DNA from: Pseudodonghicola sp048268305
GTDB taxonomy: Bacteria > Pseudomonadota > Alphaproteobacteria > Rhodobacterales > Rhodobacteraceae
Length of the DNA: 64,000 nt
Assembly (NCBI RefSeq): GCF_048268305.1
Contig: NZ_JBLWVT010000004.1
Location: 1 to 64,000, forward strand
Reading direction: 5' to 3'
The translations under genes and the position numbers were made by a program. The first letter of the stretch is position 1; each line of letters begins with the position of its first letter. This document shows, one piece after another, positions 1 to 8,667 of the stretch. The notes below the pieces were generated by a model. That model saw only the letters and a program-made list of their open reading frames with translations. It made no database searches and was not told the origin of the DNA.

Positions 1-23
1 GAGAGTAGGTCACCGCCAGTCCT
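1..23 (+). rRNA. rrf: 5S ribosomal RNA, 3' end only
   Basis: The first bases read GAGAGTAGGTCACCGCCAG, the conserved 3' end of bacterial 5S rRNA (compare the E. coli ending GAGAGTAGGGAACTGCCAGG). The rest of the gene and presumably 16S and 23S lie upstream of the window. The exact mature end is uncertain by a few bases. No initiator tRNA gene follows before the terminator, although many Rhodobacterales rRNA operons carry one there. Confidence 0.85.
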
Positions 24-66
24 AATAAGCGCTCTATTCTCTCTATCACGATCAATCAGAACATTA

Positions 67-98
67 AGCCCTCGGTCCCCAAGACCGAGGGCTTTTTC
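67..98 (+). terminator. Rho-independent terminator of the rRNA operon
   Basis: A perfect 10-bp stem (AGCCCTCGGT at 67-76, ACCGAGGGCT at 84-93) with a 7-base loop is followed directly by a T run at 93-97. It lies about 45 bases past the 5S rRNA end and almost certainly ends the rRNA transcript. Confidence 0.9.
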
Positions 99-250
99 AT
101 GCCAAATCCACACATAGAAATCCACACACACAGCATCAGCCGTTCTCCTCATCGCCTTCAAAAATCGGAGGGAGGAGCGCTCGATGCCCAGGTTGTCGTC
201 GCGAGCAAGAGCCTGCCTTTCCCCGGCGGTCTCAGGGAAGGGGTAAACCC

Positions 251-517
251 CTAAAGCTGTCGTCCAAGCTCAAGACCCCTGGCCAGCGCCTCGGTGACAC
301 AGGCTTCGGCGGCGTCCGGGTCTGCCTCGGTCACCGGGGGAAGCGCGAGCATATTCTTCAGGATGCTGAAGCCGATCGGCATGGAGGTGGCAACGGCCGC
401 GCCGAGCGGGCCACTGGCGCCGTTTGCGATCGGCTTGATCAGATCCTCCATGAGCCGGGCACTGAGGATGCGTTTGCGGGGGATGCCTTGAGCGCGGATG
501 ATTTTCTTTTCGCTCAT
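251..517 (-). CDS. Small protein of unknown function (88 aa)
   Basis: I do not recognise a family. The 88-residue product has a basic N-terminus (MSEKKIIRAQGIPRKR), a central Gly/Ala/Pro-rich stretch that may be weakly membrane-active, and an acidic, Ala-rich C-terminal part likely to be helical. A GAGGA-type ribosome binding site sits just upstream of the ATG, and codon use matches neighbouring genes, which supports a real gene. It stands alone between the rRNA terminator and a divergent ABC exporter operon, so context gives no function. An overlapping frame on the other strand is treated as a shadow. Confidence 0.5.
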   Translation of the reverse strand: MSEKKIIRAQGIPRKRILSARLMEDLIKPIANGASGPLGAAVATSMPIGFSILKNMLALPPVTEADPDAAEACVTEALARGLELGRQL

Positions 518-713
518 CGCCTCGTCCTCGGGTATTGTCAGGGCAGCGTCATGCTGCGCTTGAAAATCAACCGTCGTTGACTTGTCAGAGCGATGAGCGA
601 AGGGAAAGCGATCTTACCGGGACGGCTCGACACGGAAGGCCAGCAAGAGGCTTTTCAGAACCGCCCTGCCATCCGGCCGATGTCGATCGGTCTTCCGCGA
701 AAACGAGGCCTGC

Positions 714-1781
714 ATGAGACTGAATTCCCGTTGGTTGATCCCGGCGGCGATCCTCGCGGTTGCCGGGCTGGGGTATAGCCTGTGGCGCCAGAGCGAACAC
801 ACCAGCCTGCCGGCGGGGATCGCCAGCGGTAACGGACGGCTGGAGGCGGTGGATATCGACATCGCCGCGAAAACCGGTGGTCGGCTGAAGGCGGTGATCC
901 CCCAGGAGGGTGATTTCGTGACCGAGGGCCAGGTGGTGGCGCAGATGGATACCACCGAACTGATGGCCGAGAAGGCCGAGGCTGTGGCGCAGCTTCACCG
1001 CGCCCAGATCGGCATCGACACCGCCAAAAGCCTGGTGACCCAGCGCAAGGCGGAACGCGAGGCGGCGGTCGCCGGGGTGGAGGTGCAGCAGTCTGTCCTC
1101 GATGCTGCGGCGAGCCGCCTGGCGCGGTCGGAAAAACTGGTCAGGACCAACGCGATATCCCAGCAGACGCTGGATGACGATCGGGCGGCCGAACGTCAGG
1201 CGCGGGCCTCGCTGGCGTCGGCGCGGGCTTCGGTCGCGGCCTCGGATGCCGCCATCGGGTCGGCCGAGGCGCAGGTGATCGACGCCGAGGCGGCGGTCGA
1301 GGCGGCCAAGGCCTCGGTCGCGCGGGTCGAGGCGCAGATCGACGATGCCACGCTGATCGCGCCGCGCGACGGGCGGGTCCAATACCGGCTGGCGCAACCC
1401 GGAGAGGTGCTCTCCTCCGGTGGTCGGGTGATCAATATGATCGACGTCTCGGATGTCTACATGAGCTTTTTCCTGCCCACCGAACAGGCGGGGCGGGTGG
1501 CGCTGGGGGCCGAGGTGCGACTGGTGATGGACACGGCGCCCGAGGCGGTGATCCCGGCGACGGTTTCTTTCGTGGCGGATGTGGCGCAATTCACCCCGAA
1601 GACCGTGGAGACCGAGGAGGAGCGGCTGAAGCTGACCTTCCGGGTCCGCGCGCGGATCGCGCCGGAGTTGCTGCGCCACTACGTCCGGCAGGTAAAGACT
1701 GGCCTGCCCGGCATGGCCTATGTCAAGCTCGACCCGGAAACGCCATGGCCGGATTTTCTCAATCGTAACCTGGTGCAATAA
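714..1781 (+). CDS. HlyD-family periplasmic adaptor of an ABC exporter (YhiI-like)
   Basis: A 355-residue membrane fusion protein linking an inner-membrane ABC exporter to the outer membrane. A single N-terminal transmembrane anchor (about residues 5-22) precedes a biotinyl-lipoyl-like half motif (GGRLKAVIPQEGDFVTEGQ), a long Ala/Glu-rich coiled coil (about 75-205) and the second lipoyl half with beta barrel (LIAPRDGRVQYRLAQPGEV). Length and gene order match E. coli YhiI, which precedes rbbA and yhhJ. The start has a GAGG sequence five bases upstream. The stop overlaps the next ATG (TAATG), so translation is coupled. The exported substrate is unknown. Confidence 0.85.
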   Translation: MRLNSRWLIPAAILAVAGLGYSLWRQSEHTSLPAGIASGNGRLEAVDIDIAAKTGGRLKAVIPQEGDFVTEGQVVAQMDTTELMAEKAEAVAQLHRAQIGIDTAKSLVTQRKAEREAAVAGVEVQQSVLDAAASRLARSEKLVRTNAISQQTLDDDRAAERQARASLASARASVAASDAAIGSAEAQVIDAEAAVEAAKASVARVEAQIDDATLIAPRDGRVQYRLAQPGEVLSSGGRVINMIDVSDVYMSFFLPTEQAGRVALGAEVRLVMDTAPEAVIPATVSFVADVAQFTPKTVETEEERLKLTFRVRARIAPELLRHYVRQVKTGLPGMAYVKLDPETPWPDFLNRNLVQ

Positions 1782-4510
1782 TGTCCGACGCGCCGGTCGC
1801 CGAGATCCGGGACATCACGCTGAGCTATGGCAAGCAGCGGGCGTTGGAAGCGGTGACGCTGGACATTCCCGCCGGGCGGATGGTCGGGTTGATCGGCCCC
1901 GACGGCGTCGGAAAATCCAGCCTGCTGGCGTTGATCTCCGGCGCCCGTGCCATGCAGGAGGGGGCATTGCAGGTTCTCGGGGGCGACATGCGAAACGCCC
2001 GGCATCGGCGCCAGGCCTGTCCGGGCATCGCCTATATGCCGCAGGGCCTGGGCAAGAACCTCTATCAGACGCTCTCGGTTTTCGAGAATGTGGATTTCTT
2101 CGGTCGGCTGTTCGGCCAGGACCGGGCCGAGCGCGAGGCGCGGATCACCGAGCTGTTGACCGCGACCGGGTTGGAGCCGTTTCGCGATCGCCCGGCGGGC
2201 AAGCTGTCCGGCGGGATGAAACAAAAGCTGGGGCTCTGCTGCGCGCTGATCCACGATCCCGATCTGCTGATCCTCGACGAGCCCACCACCGGGGTGGATC
2301 CGCTGTCACGCCGTCAGTTCTGGGAACTGATCGACCGCATCCGTGCCGGCCGCCCGGGGATGAGCGTGATCGTCGCCACCGCCTATATGGAGGAGGCAGC
2401 ACGTTTTGACTGGCTGGTGGCGATGAACGCCGGCAAGGTATTGGCCACCGGCTCCCCGGCTGAGCTGATGGCGCGCACCGGAACCCATGATCTCGACGCC
2501 GCCTTCATCGATCTTCTGCCCGAGGAGCAGCGCCGCGGGCACGTCAGGGTCAGCATTCCGCCCTTCGACCACGCCAGCAGCGATTACGCCATCGAGGCCG
2601 AGGGGCTGACCATGCGCTTTGGTGATTTCACTGCGGTAGATGATGTCAGCTTTCGCATCCCCCGCGGGGAAATCTTCGGCTTTCTCGGGTCGAACGGATG
2701 CGGCAAGACCACCACGATGAAGATGCTGACGGGTCTGCTGTCGGCCACCGAGGGCCAGGCCTGGCTTTTCGGGGAAGAGGTCGATCCCGACGATATCGCG
2801 ATCCGTCGCCGGGTCGGCTACATGAGCCAGGCGTTTTCGCTTTATGGCGAACTGACCGTGGCGCAGAACCTCGATCTGCATGCGCGCCTGTTCAAGCTCG
2901 CCGAGGCCGATATTCCCCGCCGCATCCACGAGGTGGCCGAAAGGTTTGATCTGACCGGGGTGATGGACCTGCGGCCCGAGGCCTTGCCGCTCGGCATCCG
3001 GCAACGGCTGTCGCTTGCCGTGGCGCTGATCCACGCCCCCGACATCCTGATCCTCGACGAACCGACCTCGGGCGTCGATCCGGTGGCGCGGGACGAATTC
3101 TGGCAGAGCCTGGCCAAGCTGTCGCGGCAGGACGGGGTGACCATCTTCGTCTCGACCCACTTCATGAACGAGGCGATGCTCTGCGACCGGATTTCGCTGA
3201 TGCATGCCGGGCGGGTGCTGGTGTCGGACCAGCCGCAGGCCATTGTCGAGGCGCGCGGGGTCAAGACGCTGGAAGAGGCCTTCATCTCGCATCTCGAAGA
3301 AGCGATCGGGGCGCAGGCGGTCCTGCGGGAATTGCCCGAGGCGCCTGTCGCGATCCACAGACAGGCGCCGGTAAAAAGCCGGTTCTTCGATCCGCGCCGG
3401 ATGTTCAGCTATGCGATGCGCGAAACCATGGAACTGCGTCGCGATCCGATCCGGGGGACTCTGGCGGTTCTGGGGTCGGTGATCCTGATGCTGGTGATTG
3501 GGCTCGGCATCAACATGGATGTCGAAAACCTGAGCTTTGCGGTTCTCGATTACGACAGCAGCAAGATCAGCCAGGATTATGTCAACCAACTCGCCGGATC
3601 ACGCTATTTCACCGAACAGGCGCCACTGCAGAATTACGCCGAGATGGATCGGCGGATGCGCGAGGGCAAGCTTGATCTGGCTTTGGAAATCCCGCCGCAT
3701 TTCGGCCGTGACCTGCTGCGCGGCAAGGATGTCGCCATCGGTGCCTGGATCGACGGGTCGAACCCAAGCCGGGCCGAGACGGTGCAGGGCTATGTGCAGG
3801 GGATGCACGCCTATTGGCTGACCGAGCGCACGCGCGAGGCCTATGGCGATGCGGCGGTTGCCGGGGATTTCAACCTGCAGCTTCGCTATCGCTACAATCC
3901 CGACATCAAAAGCCTGGTGGCGATGGTGCCGGCGGTGATCCCGTTGCTGTTGATGCTGATCCCGGCAATGCTGTCGACGCTTTCGGTGGTGCGTGAAAAG
4001 GAACTGGGCTCGATCACCAACCTCTATGTCACCCCGGTGACCCGGCTGGAGTTCCTGATGGGCAAGCAATTGCCCTATACCGCCATCGCGACGCTGAATT
4101 TCTTCCTGATGATGGCGCTGGCGGTCTTCGCCTTCCGGGTGCCCTTCACCGGCAGTTTCCTGACTTATGTGCTGTCCGGGTTTCTCTATGTCTCTGCCGC
4201 GACGGCGCTGGGGCTGGTGATCTCGGCCTTCATGAAAAGCCAGCTCGCGGCGGTCTTCGCCACCGCCATGGGCACCCTGCTGCCGGCGGTGCAATTCTCC
4301 GGCATGATCAACCCGGTGTCTTCGCTGGAAGGGCTCGGTGCGGTGATCTCGCGGATCTATCCCACCACCTATTTCATGACGATCTCGCGCGGGGCCTTTT
4401 CCAAGGGGCTGGGGTTCGCCGATCTCGCCGCCTCGATCTGGCCCCTGGCGCTGACGATTCCGGTGCTGTTGGGGATCGGTGCCATGCTGATGCGCAAGCA
4501 GGAGAAATAG
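1781..4510 (+). CDS. rbbA: Fused ABC transporter, two ATPase domains plus permease (RbbA-like)
   Basis: A 909-residue protein with the same architecture and length as E. coli RbbA/YhiH. Nucleotide-binding domain 1 has Walker A GPDGVGKSS, signature LSGGMKQ and Walker B LLILDEPTTG. Domain 2 (from about residue 270) has GSNGCGKTTT and DILILDEPTSG, but its signature position reads LPLGIRQ instead of LSGGQ. The C-terminal part (from about residue 540) is an ABC-2 permease, with one membrane span, a large extracytoplasmic loop and five or so C-terminal spans. RbbA was first reported as a ribosome-associated ATPase, but the attached permease and flanking adaptor and permease genes point to export. 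The symbol rests on architecture and synteny. Confidence 0.8.
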   Translation: MSDAPVAEIRDITLSYGKQRALEAVTLDIPAGRMVGLIGPDGVGKSSLLALISGARAMQEGALQVLGGDMRNARHRRQACPGIAYMPQGLGKNLYQTLSVFENVDFFGRLFGQDRAEREARITELLTATGLEPFRDRPAGKLSGGMKQKLGLCCALIHDPDLLILDEPTTGVDPLSRRQFWELIDRIRAGRPGMSVIVATAYMEEAARFDWLVAMNAGKVLATGSPAELMARTGTHDLDAAFIDLLPEEQRRGHVRVSIPPFDHASSDYAIEAEGLTMRFGDFTAVDDVSFRIPRGEIFGFLGSNGCGKTTTMKMLTGLLSATEGQAWLFGEEVDPDDIAIRRRVGYMSQAFSLYGELTVAQNLDLHARLFKLAEADIPRRIHEVAERFDLTGVMDLRPEALPLGIRQRLSLAVALIHAPDILILDEPTSGVDPVARDEFWQSLAKLSRQDGVTIFVSTHFMNEAMLCDRISLMHAGRVLVSDQPQAIVEARGVKTLEEAFISHLEEAIGAQAVLRELPEAPVAIHRQAPVKSRFFDPRRMFSYAMRETMELRRDPIRGTLAVLGSVILMLVIGLGINMDVENLSFAVLDYDSSKISQDYVNQLAGSRYFTEQAPLQNYAEMDRRMREGKLDLALEIPPHFGRDLLRGKDVAIGAWIDGSNPSRAETVQGYVQGMHAYWLTERTREAYGDAAVAGDFNLQLRYRYNPDIKSLVAMVPAVIPLLLMLIPAMLSTLSVVREKELGSITNLYVTPVTRLEFLMGKQLPYTAIATLNFFLMMALAVFAFRVPFTGSFLTYVLSGFLYVSAATALGLVISAFMKSQLAAVFATAMGTLLPAVQFSGMINPVSSLEGLGAVISRIYPTTYFMTISRGAFSKGLGFADLAASIWPLALTIPVLLGIGAMLMRKQEK

Positions 4511-4511
4511 G

Positions 4512-5624
4512 ATGGATCTGACCAACGTCCTGCAGCTGGGCATCAAGGAGATCCGCGGGCTGATCCGGGATCCGATCATGATGTTCCTGGTGCTCTATTC
4601 CTTCACGGTCGAAATCTATATCGGCGCCACCTCGATGCCCGACACGCTGTCCGATGCCGCCATCGCCATAGTGGACGAAGATGACTCCCCGGTGTCGAAC
4701 CGTATCATCGAGGCGTTTCAGCCGCCCTATTTCACCCGGCCGGTGATGATCACCCCGGATGAGATGGACCGCCGGATGGACGAGGGGCTGGACACTTTCG
4801 CGCTGGATATCCCGCCGGGGTTCCAGCGCGATCTGCTGGCGGGAAAACAGCCTGAGATCCAGCTCAACGTCGATGCGACCCGGATGACCCAGGCCTTTGC
4901 CGGGTCGGGCTATGTGCAGCAGATCGTCTCGGCCGAGGTGAGCGAATTCCTGAGCCACTACCGCTCGGACGACCCGCCGGCCGCCGATCTGGTGCTGCGC
5001 GCCCGCTATAACCCGGTGCTGGATGGGGGGTGGTTTCAGGCGATCATGGGGATCTCGGACAGCGTCACCTTGTTGGCGCTGGTGCTGACCGGCGCCGCGT
5101 TGATCCGCGAGCGCGAGCATGGCACCATCGAACATCTTCTGGTGATGCCAGTGACCCCGCTTGAGATCGTGGTGTCGAAAATCTGGTCGATGAGCCTGGT
5201 GGTGTTGCTGGGCACGGCCTTTTCACTGCTGGTGATGTGCGAAATGGTGTTGGGGATTCCGGTGCAGGGATCGCTGCCGCTGTTCATGGCGGGCACCGTG
5301 CTGCATATGTTCGCCACCGCCTCGCTTGGCATCTTTCTGGCGACCATCGCGGGGTCGATGCCGCAGTTCGGCATCCTGATGATCCTGGTGCTGCTGCCGT
5401 TGCAGGTGCTTTCCGGCGCGCAGACCCCGCGGGAATCGATGCCGCAGATCGTGCAGGACATCATGCTGTTCGCCCCCAACACCCATTACGTGATCCTGTC
5501 GCAATCGGTGCTGTTCCGGGGCGCCGGGTTCGATGTGGTCTGGCCGCAGATGCTCTGGCTGGCAGCGATCGGTTCGGCGCTGTTCTGGATATCGCTGCGC
5601 TATTTCCGCCGCTTCTTGAAGTAG
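4512..5624 (+). CDS. ABC-2 type permease (YhhJ-like)
   Basis: A 370-residue inner-membrane permease: one N-terminal span (about residues 18-36), a large extracytoplasmic domain (about 40-170), then a cluster of about five C-terminal spans containing the ABC-2 element REREHGTIEHLLVMP. It starts one base after the RbbA-like gene stops and completes the adaptor / fused ATPase-permease / permease trio seen in E. coli yhiI-rbbA-yhhJ. It probably pairs with the permease half of the RbbA-like protein. It is the last gene of the operon; a hairpin follows. Confidence 0.85.
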   Translation: MDLTNVLQLGIKEIRGLIRDPIMMFLVLYSFTVEIYIGATSMPDTLSDAAIAIVDEDDSPVSNRIIEAFQPPYFTRPVMITPDEMDRRMDEGLDTFALDIPPGFQRDLLAGKQPEIQLNVDATRMTQAFAGSGYVQQIVSAEVSEFLSHYRSDDPPAADLVLRARYNPVLDGGWFQAIMGISDSVTLLALVLTGAALIREREHGTIEHLLVMPVTPLEIVVSKIWSMSLVVLLGTAFSLLVMCEMVLGIPVQGSLPLFMAGTVLHMFATASLGIFLATIAGSMPQFGILMILVLLPLQVLSGAQTPRESMPQIVQDIMLFAPNTHYVILSQSVLFRGAGFDVVWPQMLWLAAIGSALFWISLRYFRRFLK

Positions 5625-5626
5625 CG

Positions 5627-5648
5627 TCCGGGGCCGATTGCCCCCGGA
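5627..5648. terminator. Hairpin between convergent genes, likely bidirectional terminator
   Basis: Seven-base perfect arms TCCGGGG (5627-5633) and CCCCGGA (5642-5648) enclose an 8-base loop in the 26-bp gap between the YhhJ-like gene and the convergent TauE/SafE gene. No T run follows on either side, so efficiency is uncertain. Confidence 0.5.
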
Positions 5649-5650
5649 GA

Positions 5651-6400
5651 TCAAAGCATGGCGCCAAGCCCGCGGCCCAGCGCGATGACCGCCATCGCGG
5701 CGAGCGTCAGCAGCGCCGCATTGCGATAGCCGCGATCATTCAGCCGGGTGAAGGCATGGGTGCCGGCCCAGGTCGAAATCACCATGACCGGCAGCATCAG
5801 CACGGCAAAGATCACATCCGACCGGCCGACCAGATCCTTCAGCACCAGCCCGGGGATCGACATGGCCGAGGTGGCGAAGAAGAAGATGATCAGCGTCGCC
5901 CGCATCCGCACCGCCTCGGTCCCGCTCAGCATCAGATAGAGAACCGTCGGCGGCGCCGGCATCGCCGCCAGACCGCTGAGAAAGCCTGAGACAAGGCCGG
6001 TTCCGATCGGCCAGCCCGAGGTCCGCGGCAGCGATACCTTGGGCGGCCGGATCAGCGGCACCAGCGCGAAAAGGACGATCGCCCCCGCTGCCACCCGCAT
6101 CGCCGCCGGGTCGAGGATGGAGAGCAGGTAAATCCCCGGCAGCACGCCGAAGATAGCGCCGCTGATCAGCCGGAGCAGCACCCATTTGTCATAGACCGAC
6201 CGCAGCATGACGATATCGCGAAAGCCGATCATGAACTGCAGCAGCACCACCAGCACCACGGCGCGCTGCGGCGGCAGCACCAGGCTCAGCATCGGCACGG
6301 CAGCCAAGGCGAAGCCGAAGCCGGTCATGCCGCGCAGGAACCCCGCCGCCGCGACAGCCACGGCGGCGAGAAGGGCCAGATGCGGATCGGGCAGCACCAT
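5651..6400 (-). CDS. TauE/SafE (TSUP) family membrane permease
   Basis: A 249-residue multi-span protein (about eight hydrophobic segments) with the family start GFLRGMTGFGFALAAVP. TSUP proteins export or import small organic anions, often sulfite, sulfoacetate or other sulfonates. The chosen ATG at 6400 lies one base past the aldehyde dehydrogenase stop and directly starts the first membrane segment. A longer reading upstream would put it inside the dehydrogenase gene. The pairing suggests import of a precursor or export of the acid made by the dehydrogenase, but the substrate cannot be told. Confidence 0.8.
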   Translation of the reverse strand: MVLPDPHLALLAAVAVAAAGFLRGMTGFGFALAAVPMLSLVLPPQRAVVLVVLLQFMIGFRDIVMLRSVYDKWVLLRLISGAIFGVLPGIYLLSILDPAAMRVAAGAIVLFALVPLIRPPKVSLPRTSGWPIGTGLVSGFLSGLAAMPAPPTVLYLMLSGTEAVRMRATLIIFFFATSAMSIPGLVLKDLVGRSDVIFAVLMLPVMVISTWAGTHAFTRLNDRGYRNAALLTLAAMAVIALGRGLGAML

Positions 6401-6401
6401 C

Positions 6402-7892
6402 TCAGGCCATCGACATGATGATGGTCTTCTTGCGGGTGAAATGCTCCAGCATCGACTCGAGCGAGGCTTCCTTGCCCAGACCCGACCGGCCGAAGCCGCC
6501 ATAGCTCAGGTTCGGCTGGATGGTGTAGCCGGCGTTGACCTGCACGAAACCGGCGTCCAGCTTCTTGGTGGTTTGCAACGCGGTGGCCAGATCCTTGGTC
6601 CAGATCGAGGCGCCCAGGCCAAAATCGGTATCGTTGGCCTCGGCGATCACATCGTCGAGCGAGGTCCAGCTTTGCATCACCACCACCGGGCCGAAGATCT
6701 CCTCGCGCGCGACGGGGGAGTCGGGGTCGATGCCCAGCACCAGAGTCGGTTGCATGAAGAGCGTGGGGTCGACGCCCTCGGTCGGCAGGGCGGAGCAGCG
6801 GATCACCGTCGCCTCGGGCGCGGCCTCGGCGATATCGACGTATTTGCAGATCTGGGCGTGCTGTTTCGGCGAGATGATGGTGCCGACATCGGTGGCCTCG
6901 TCCAGCGGATCGCCGATCACCAGTTGATCGAGCCGCGCGCGCAGCGCCTCGACGAAGCTGTCGAAGATATCGGCATGGATGAAGACCCGGCTCGATGCGG
7001 TGCAGCTCTGGCCCTGACGGGTAAAGCGCATGCCCTGCATGACGCCCTCGACCGCCTTGTCGAAATCGGTATCGGCGCAGATGATCATCGGGCTCTTGCC
7101 GCCCAGTTCCAGCGTCACCGGGATGATCCGTTCCGAGGCGACCCCATAGATCGACACGCCCACCGCCTCGGAGCCGGTGAAGGTGATCTTGGCCACGCCC
7201 GGATGGCTGGTCAGCGGCACGCCGCAATCCAGACCGGTGCCGCAGATCACGTTGACGACACCCGGCGGCAGCATCTCGGCGAGGATCGAGACGGCGGCGA
7301 TGGTGGCGAAGGGCGCAAGTTCCGAGGCCTTGACCACCACGGTATTGCCGGCGACCAGCGCCGGGGCGATCTTCAGCATGGTCAGCAGCACCGGCACGTT
7401 CCACGGCACGATGGCAACCACCACGCCCAGCGGTTCGCGGGTGGTGACGGCGAAGACATCGGGGGCGAAGGGCAGGGTTTCCCCCTTCAGCTCAGAGCCG
7501 AGGCCACCGAACATCTCCATGATATCGGCGGTCACCGTCAGCTCGCCCCGGCATTCGGTGCGGATCGCCTTGCCGGTCTCGCGGGTCAGCAGGACGGCCA
7601 GTGCCGGAATTTCCTCTTTCAACTTGCGGGCGGCCTCGGCCACCAGCCGGCCACGCTGCCGCGCCGGCGTCTCGGCCCAGGTCTCCCGCGCGCGCAGGGC
7701 GGCGGCCATGGCCTCTTCCACCTCGGCCGGACCGCTGGCCGGGGCCTTGGCCAGCACCTTGCCGGTGGCAGGCTCAAGCACGTCGAGCATCTGCGCCGCC
7801 GGGCGGAATTCGCCGTCAATCAGGTTCTTTTCCTGAACTTTCTCAAGCCAGGCATTGGCGGCATCCAGAAGGGCTTGCTGAGGGTAGGACAT
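6402..7892 (-). CDS. NAD(P)-dependent aldehyde dehydrogenase
   Basis: A 496-residue member of the aldehyde dehydrogenase superfamily, full length. It shows the general-base Glu in LELGGKSP (near residue 260), the catalytic Cys in GQSCTASS (near 294), the cofactor region VPWNVPVLLTMLKIAPAL and the late motif EEIFGPVV. It oxidises an aldehyde to a carboxylate in the cytosol; the substrate is not evident. It is the first gene of a two-gene unit with the TSUP permease. A 775-bp gap lies upstream, so its promoter may be some distance away or within that gap. Confidence 0.85.
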   Translation of the reverse strand: MSYPQQALLDAANAWLEKVQEKNLIDGEFRPAAQMLDVLEPATGKVLAKAPASGPAEVEEAMAAALRARETWAETPARQRGRLVAEAARKLKEEIPALAVLLTRETGKAIRTECRGELTVTADIMEMFGGLGSELKGETLPFAPDVFAVTTREPLGVVVAIVPWNVPVLLTMLKIAPALVAGNTVVVKASELAPFATIAAVSILAEMLPPGVVNVICGTGLDCGVPLTSHPGVAKITFTGSEAVGVSIYGVASERIIPVTLELGGKSPMIICADTDFDKAVEGVMQGMRFTRQGQSCTASSRVFIHADIFDSFVEALRARLDQLVIGDPLDEATDVGTIISPKQHAQICKYVDIAEAAPEATVIRCSALPTEGVDPTLFMQPTLVLGIDPDSPVAREEIFGPVVVMQSWTSLDDVIAEANDTDFGLGASIWTKDLATALQTTKKLDAGFVQVNAGYTIQPNLSYGGFGRSGLGKEASLESMLEHFTRKKTIIMSMA

Positions 7893-8295
7893 GATCGTTT
7901 TCGTCTTTCACTGCATTTTGTGGCGTAACGGCACGGGCCGGATGCGGATGTGATCAAAGGGGCTCCGGGTCCGGATGCCGGCCGATGTCATCGAGCGCAA
8001 GCAATCGAAGCGGGGCAGGGTCAGCGCCTGTTGTTGAAGCCTGGCAAGGCCGCGAAAGGGTGAGTCGACGCACCTGCGGCAGGTGCCGGGCACCGGCTGA
8101 AAATACCGCGCAGAAATTTCGCCACCACTTGTTTTCACAGGGGGAGTTGCCCGGTTTTTTGTAGTTGATTTTCCAGTTCCCGTCTTTTCTTCGATGGAAG
8201 GTCAGGCGGCGCCATGATGGGGCAGGGGACGGCAAGCAGGGCCTCCCCCGGCGCATCCGGGGTATTGCGTGAAGCTCTTGTGACCTGGGGGGAGG

Positions 8296-8334
8296 CAAAA
8301 AGTGCGTGAGCGGCGGGTTGAGAACCGCCCACGC
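8296..8334 (-). terminator. Rho-independent terminator, minus strand, no gene assigned
   Basis: Read on the minus strand, GCGTG pairs with CACGC and GGCGGTT with AACCCGCC (one bulge) around the loop CTC, followed by a run of five T. The structure is typical of an intrinsic terminator. It lies about 400 bp upstream of the aldehyde dehydrogenase start in the same direction, so it does not follow any protein gene. Confidence 0.65.
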
Positions 8335-8397
8335 CCGAGTTGGGGGAGTGTTGTGCCACAGGATGCCACAAGGAATTGTTCCACTTTCATGAAAAAA
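8297..8397 (-). ncRNA. Candidate small RNA (about 100 nt), unproven
   Basis: On the minus strand a perfect TATAAT (plus positions 8403-8408) in an AT-rich block is followed about 65 bases later by a strong hairpin and a T run. A transcript starting near 8397 and ending near 8297 would be about 100 nt with no protein gene. It contains a single-stranded-looking C-rich stretch (CTCCCCCAACTC) that could pair with ribosome binding sites. No good -35 box is seen at 17 bp. It could instead be the attenuated leader of the aldehyde dehydrogenase operon. Confidence 0.3.
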
Positions 8398-8411
8398 TCA
8401 TCATTATACAT

Positions 8412-8460
8412 ATCCATAATTTATAATTGAGGCGAAAATTCTTTTCGCCGAGTTATGGAT
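8412..8460. other. Nested hairpin in AT-rich promoter block
   Basis: Outer arms ATCCATAA (8412-8419) and TTATGGAT (8453-8460) are perfect 8-bp complements. Inside them, GGCGAAAA (8431-8438) and TTTTCGCC (8442-8449) form a second perfect 8-bp stem with a 3-base loop. There is no T run on the plus side. It may be a double operator or an RNA structure in the leader of the downstream gene. Confidence 0.5.
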
Positions 8461-8667
8461 GGATTGCGTTAAATTCATTTTCTCTGGCGGTTTCTAGTGC
8501 TCTGCTGCGTCTGGCAGGCCAACCAAACAGGATTGGCGGGCATGGACCTTCCGCGGAGGGACCGGGGGGGAGAGAAGACTGCGCCGTGGACCGGCAGGTG
8601 TGCTGTTCCGCCCCGGTCCTGTGTTGGTCGGTCTCCGCCGCCAGATTGCAACAGGGAAGACAGATTG

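Larger units (their letters stand above)
7893..8667. other. 775-bp gap between two divergent genes
   Basis: I see no convincing protein-coding gene here. The gap holds a 17-bp palindrome at 8070-8086 (GCACCTGC-G-GCAGGTGC), an orphan minus-strand terminator at 8296-8334, an unusually AT-rich block at about 8390-8480 that contains a TATAAT on the minus strand and a nested hairpin, and the leader of the gamma-glutamyltransferase-like gene. The AT-rich block is the likely promoter region for both directions. Confidence 0.6.

Noticed and set aside
6207..7928. A 573-codon plus-strand frame rich in His, Asp, Gly and Arg
   Set aside because: It is the antisense of aldehyde dehydrogenase and TSUP genes. 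High GC content leaves such frames open; composition is not protein-like and there is no ribosome binding site.
8202..8417. A 71-codon minus-strand frame (MDMYNDDFFMKVEQF...) in the 775-bp gap
   Set aside because: It runs through the terminator hairpin and T run, its second half has no protein-like composition, and no ribosome binding site precedes it. A leader peptide cannot be fully excluded.
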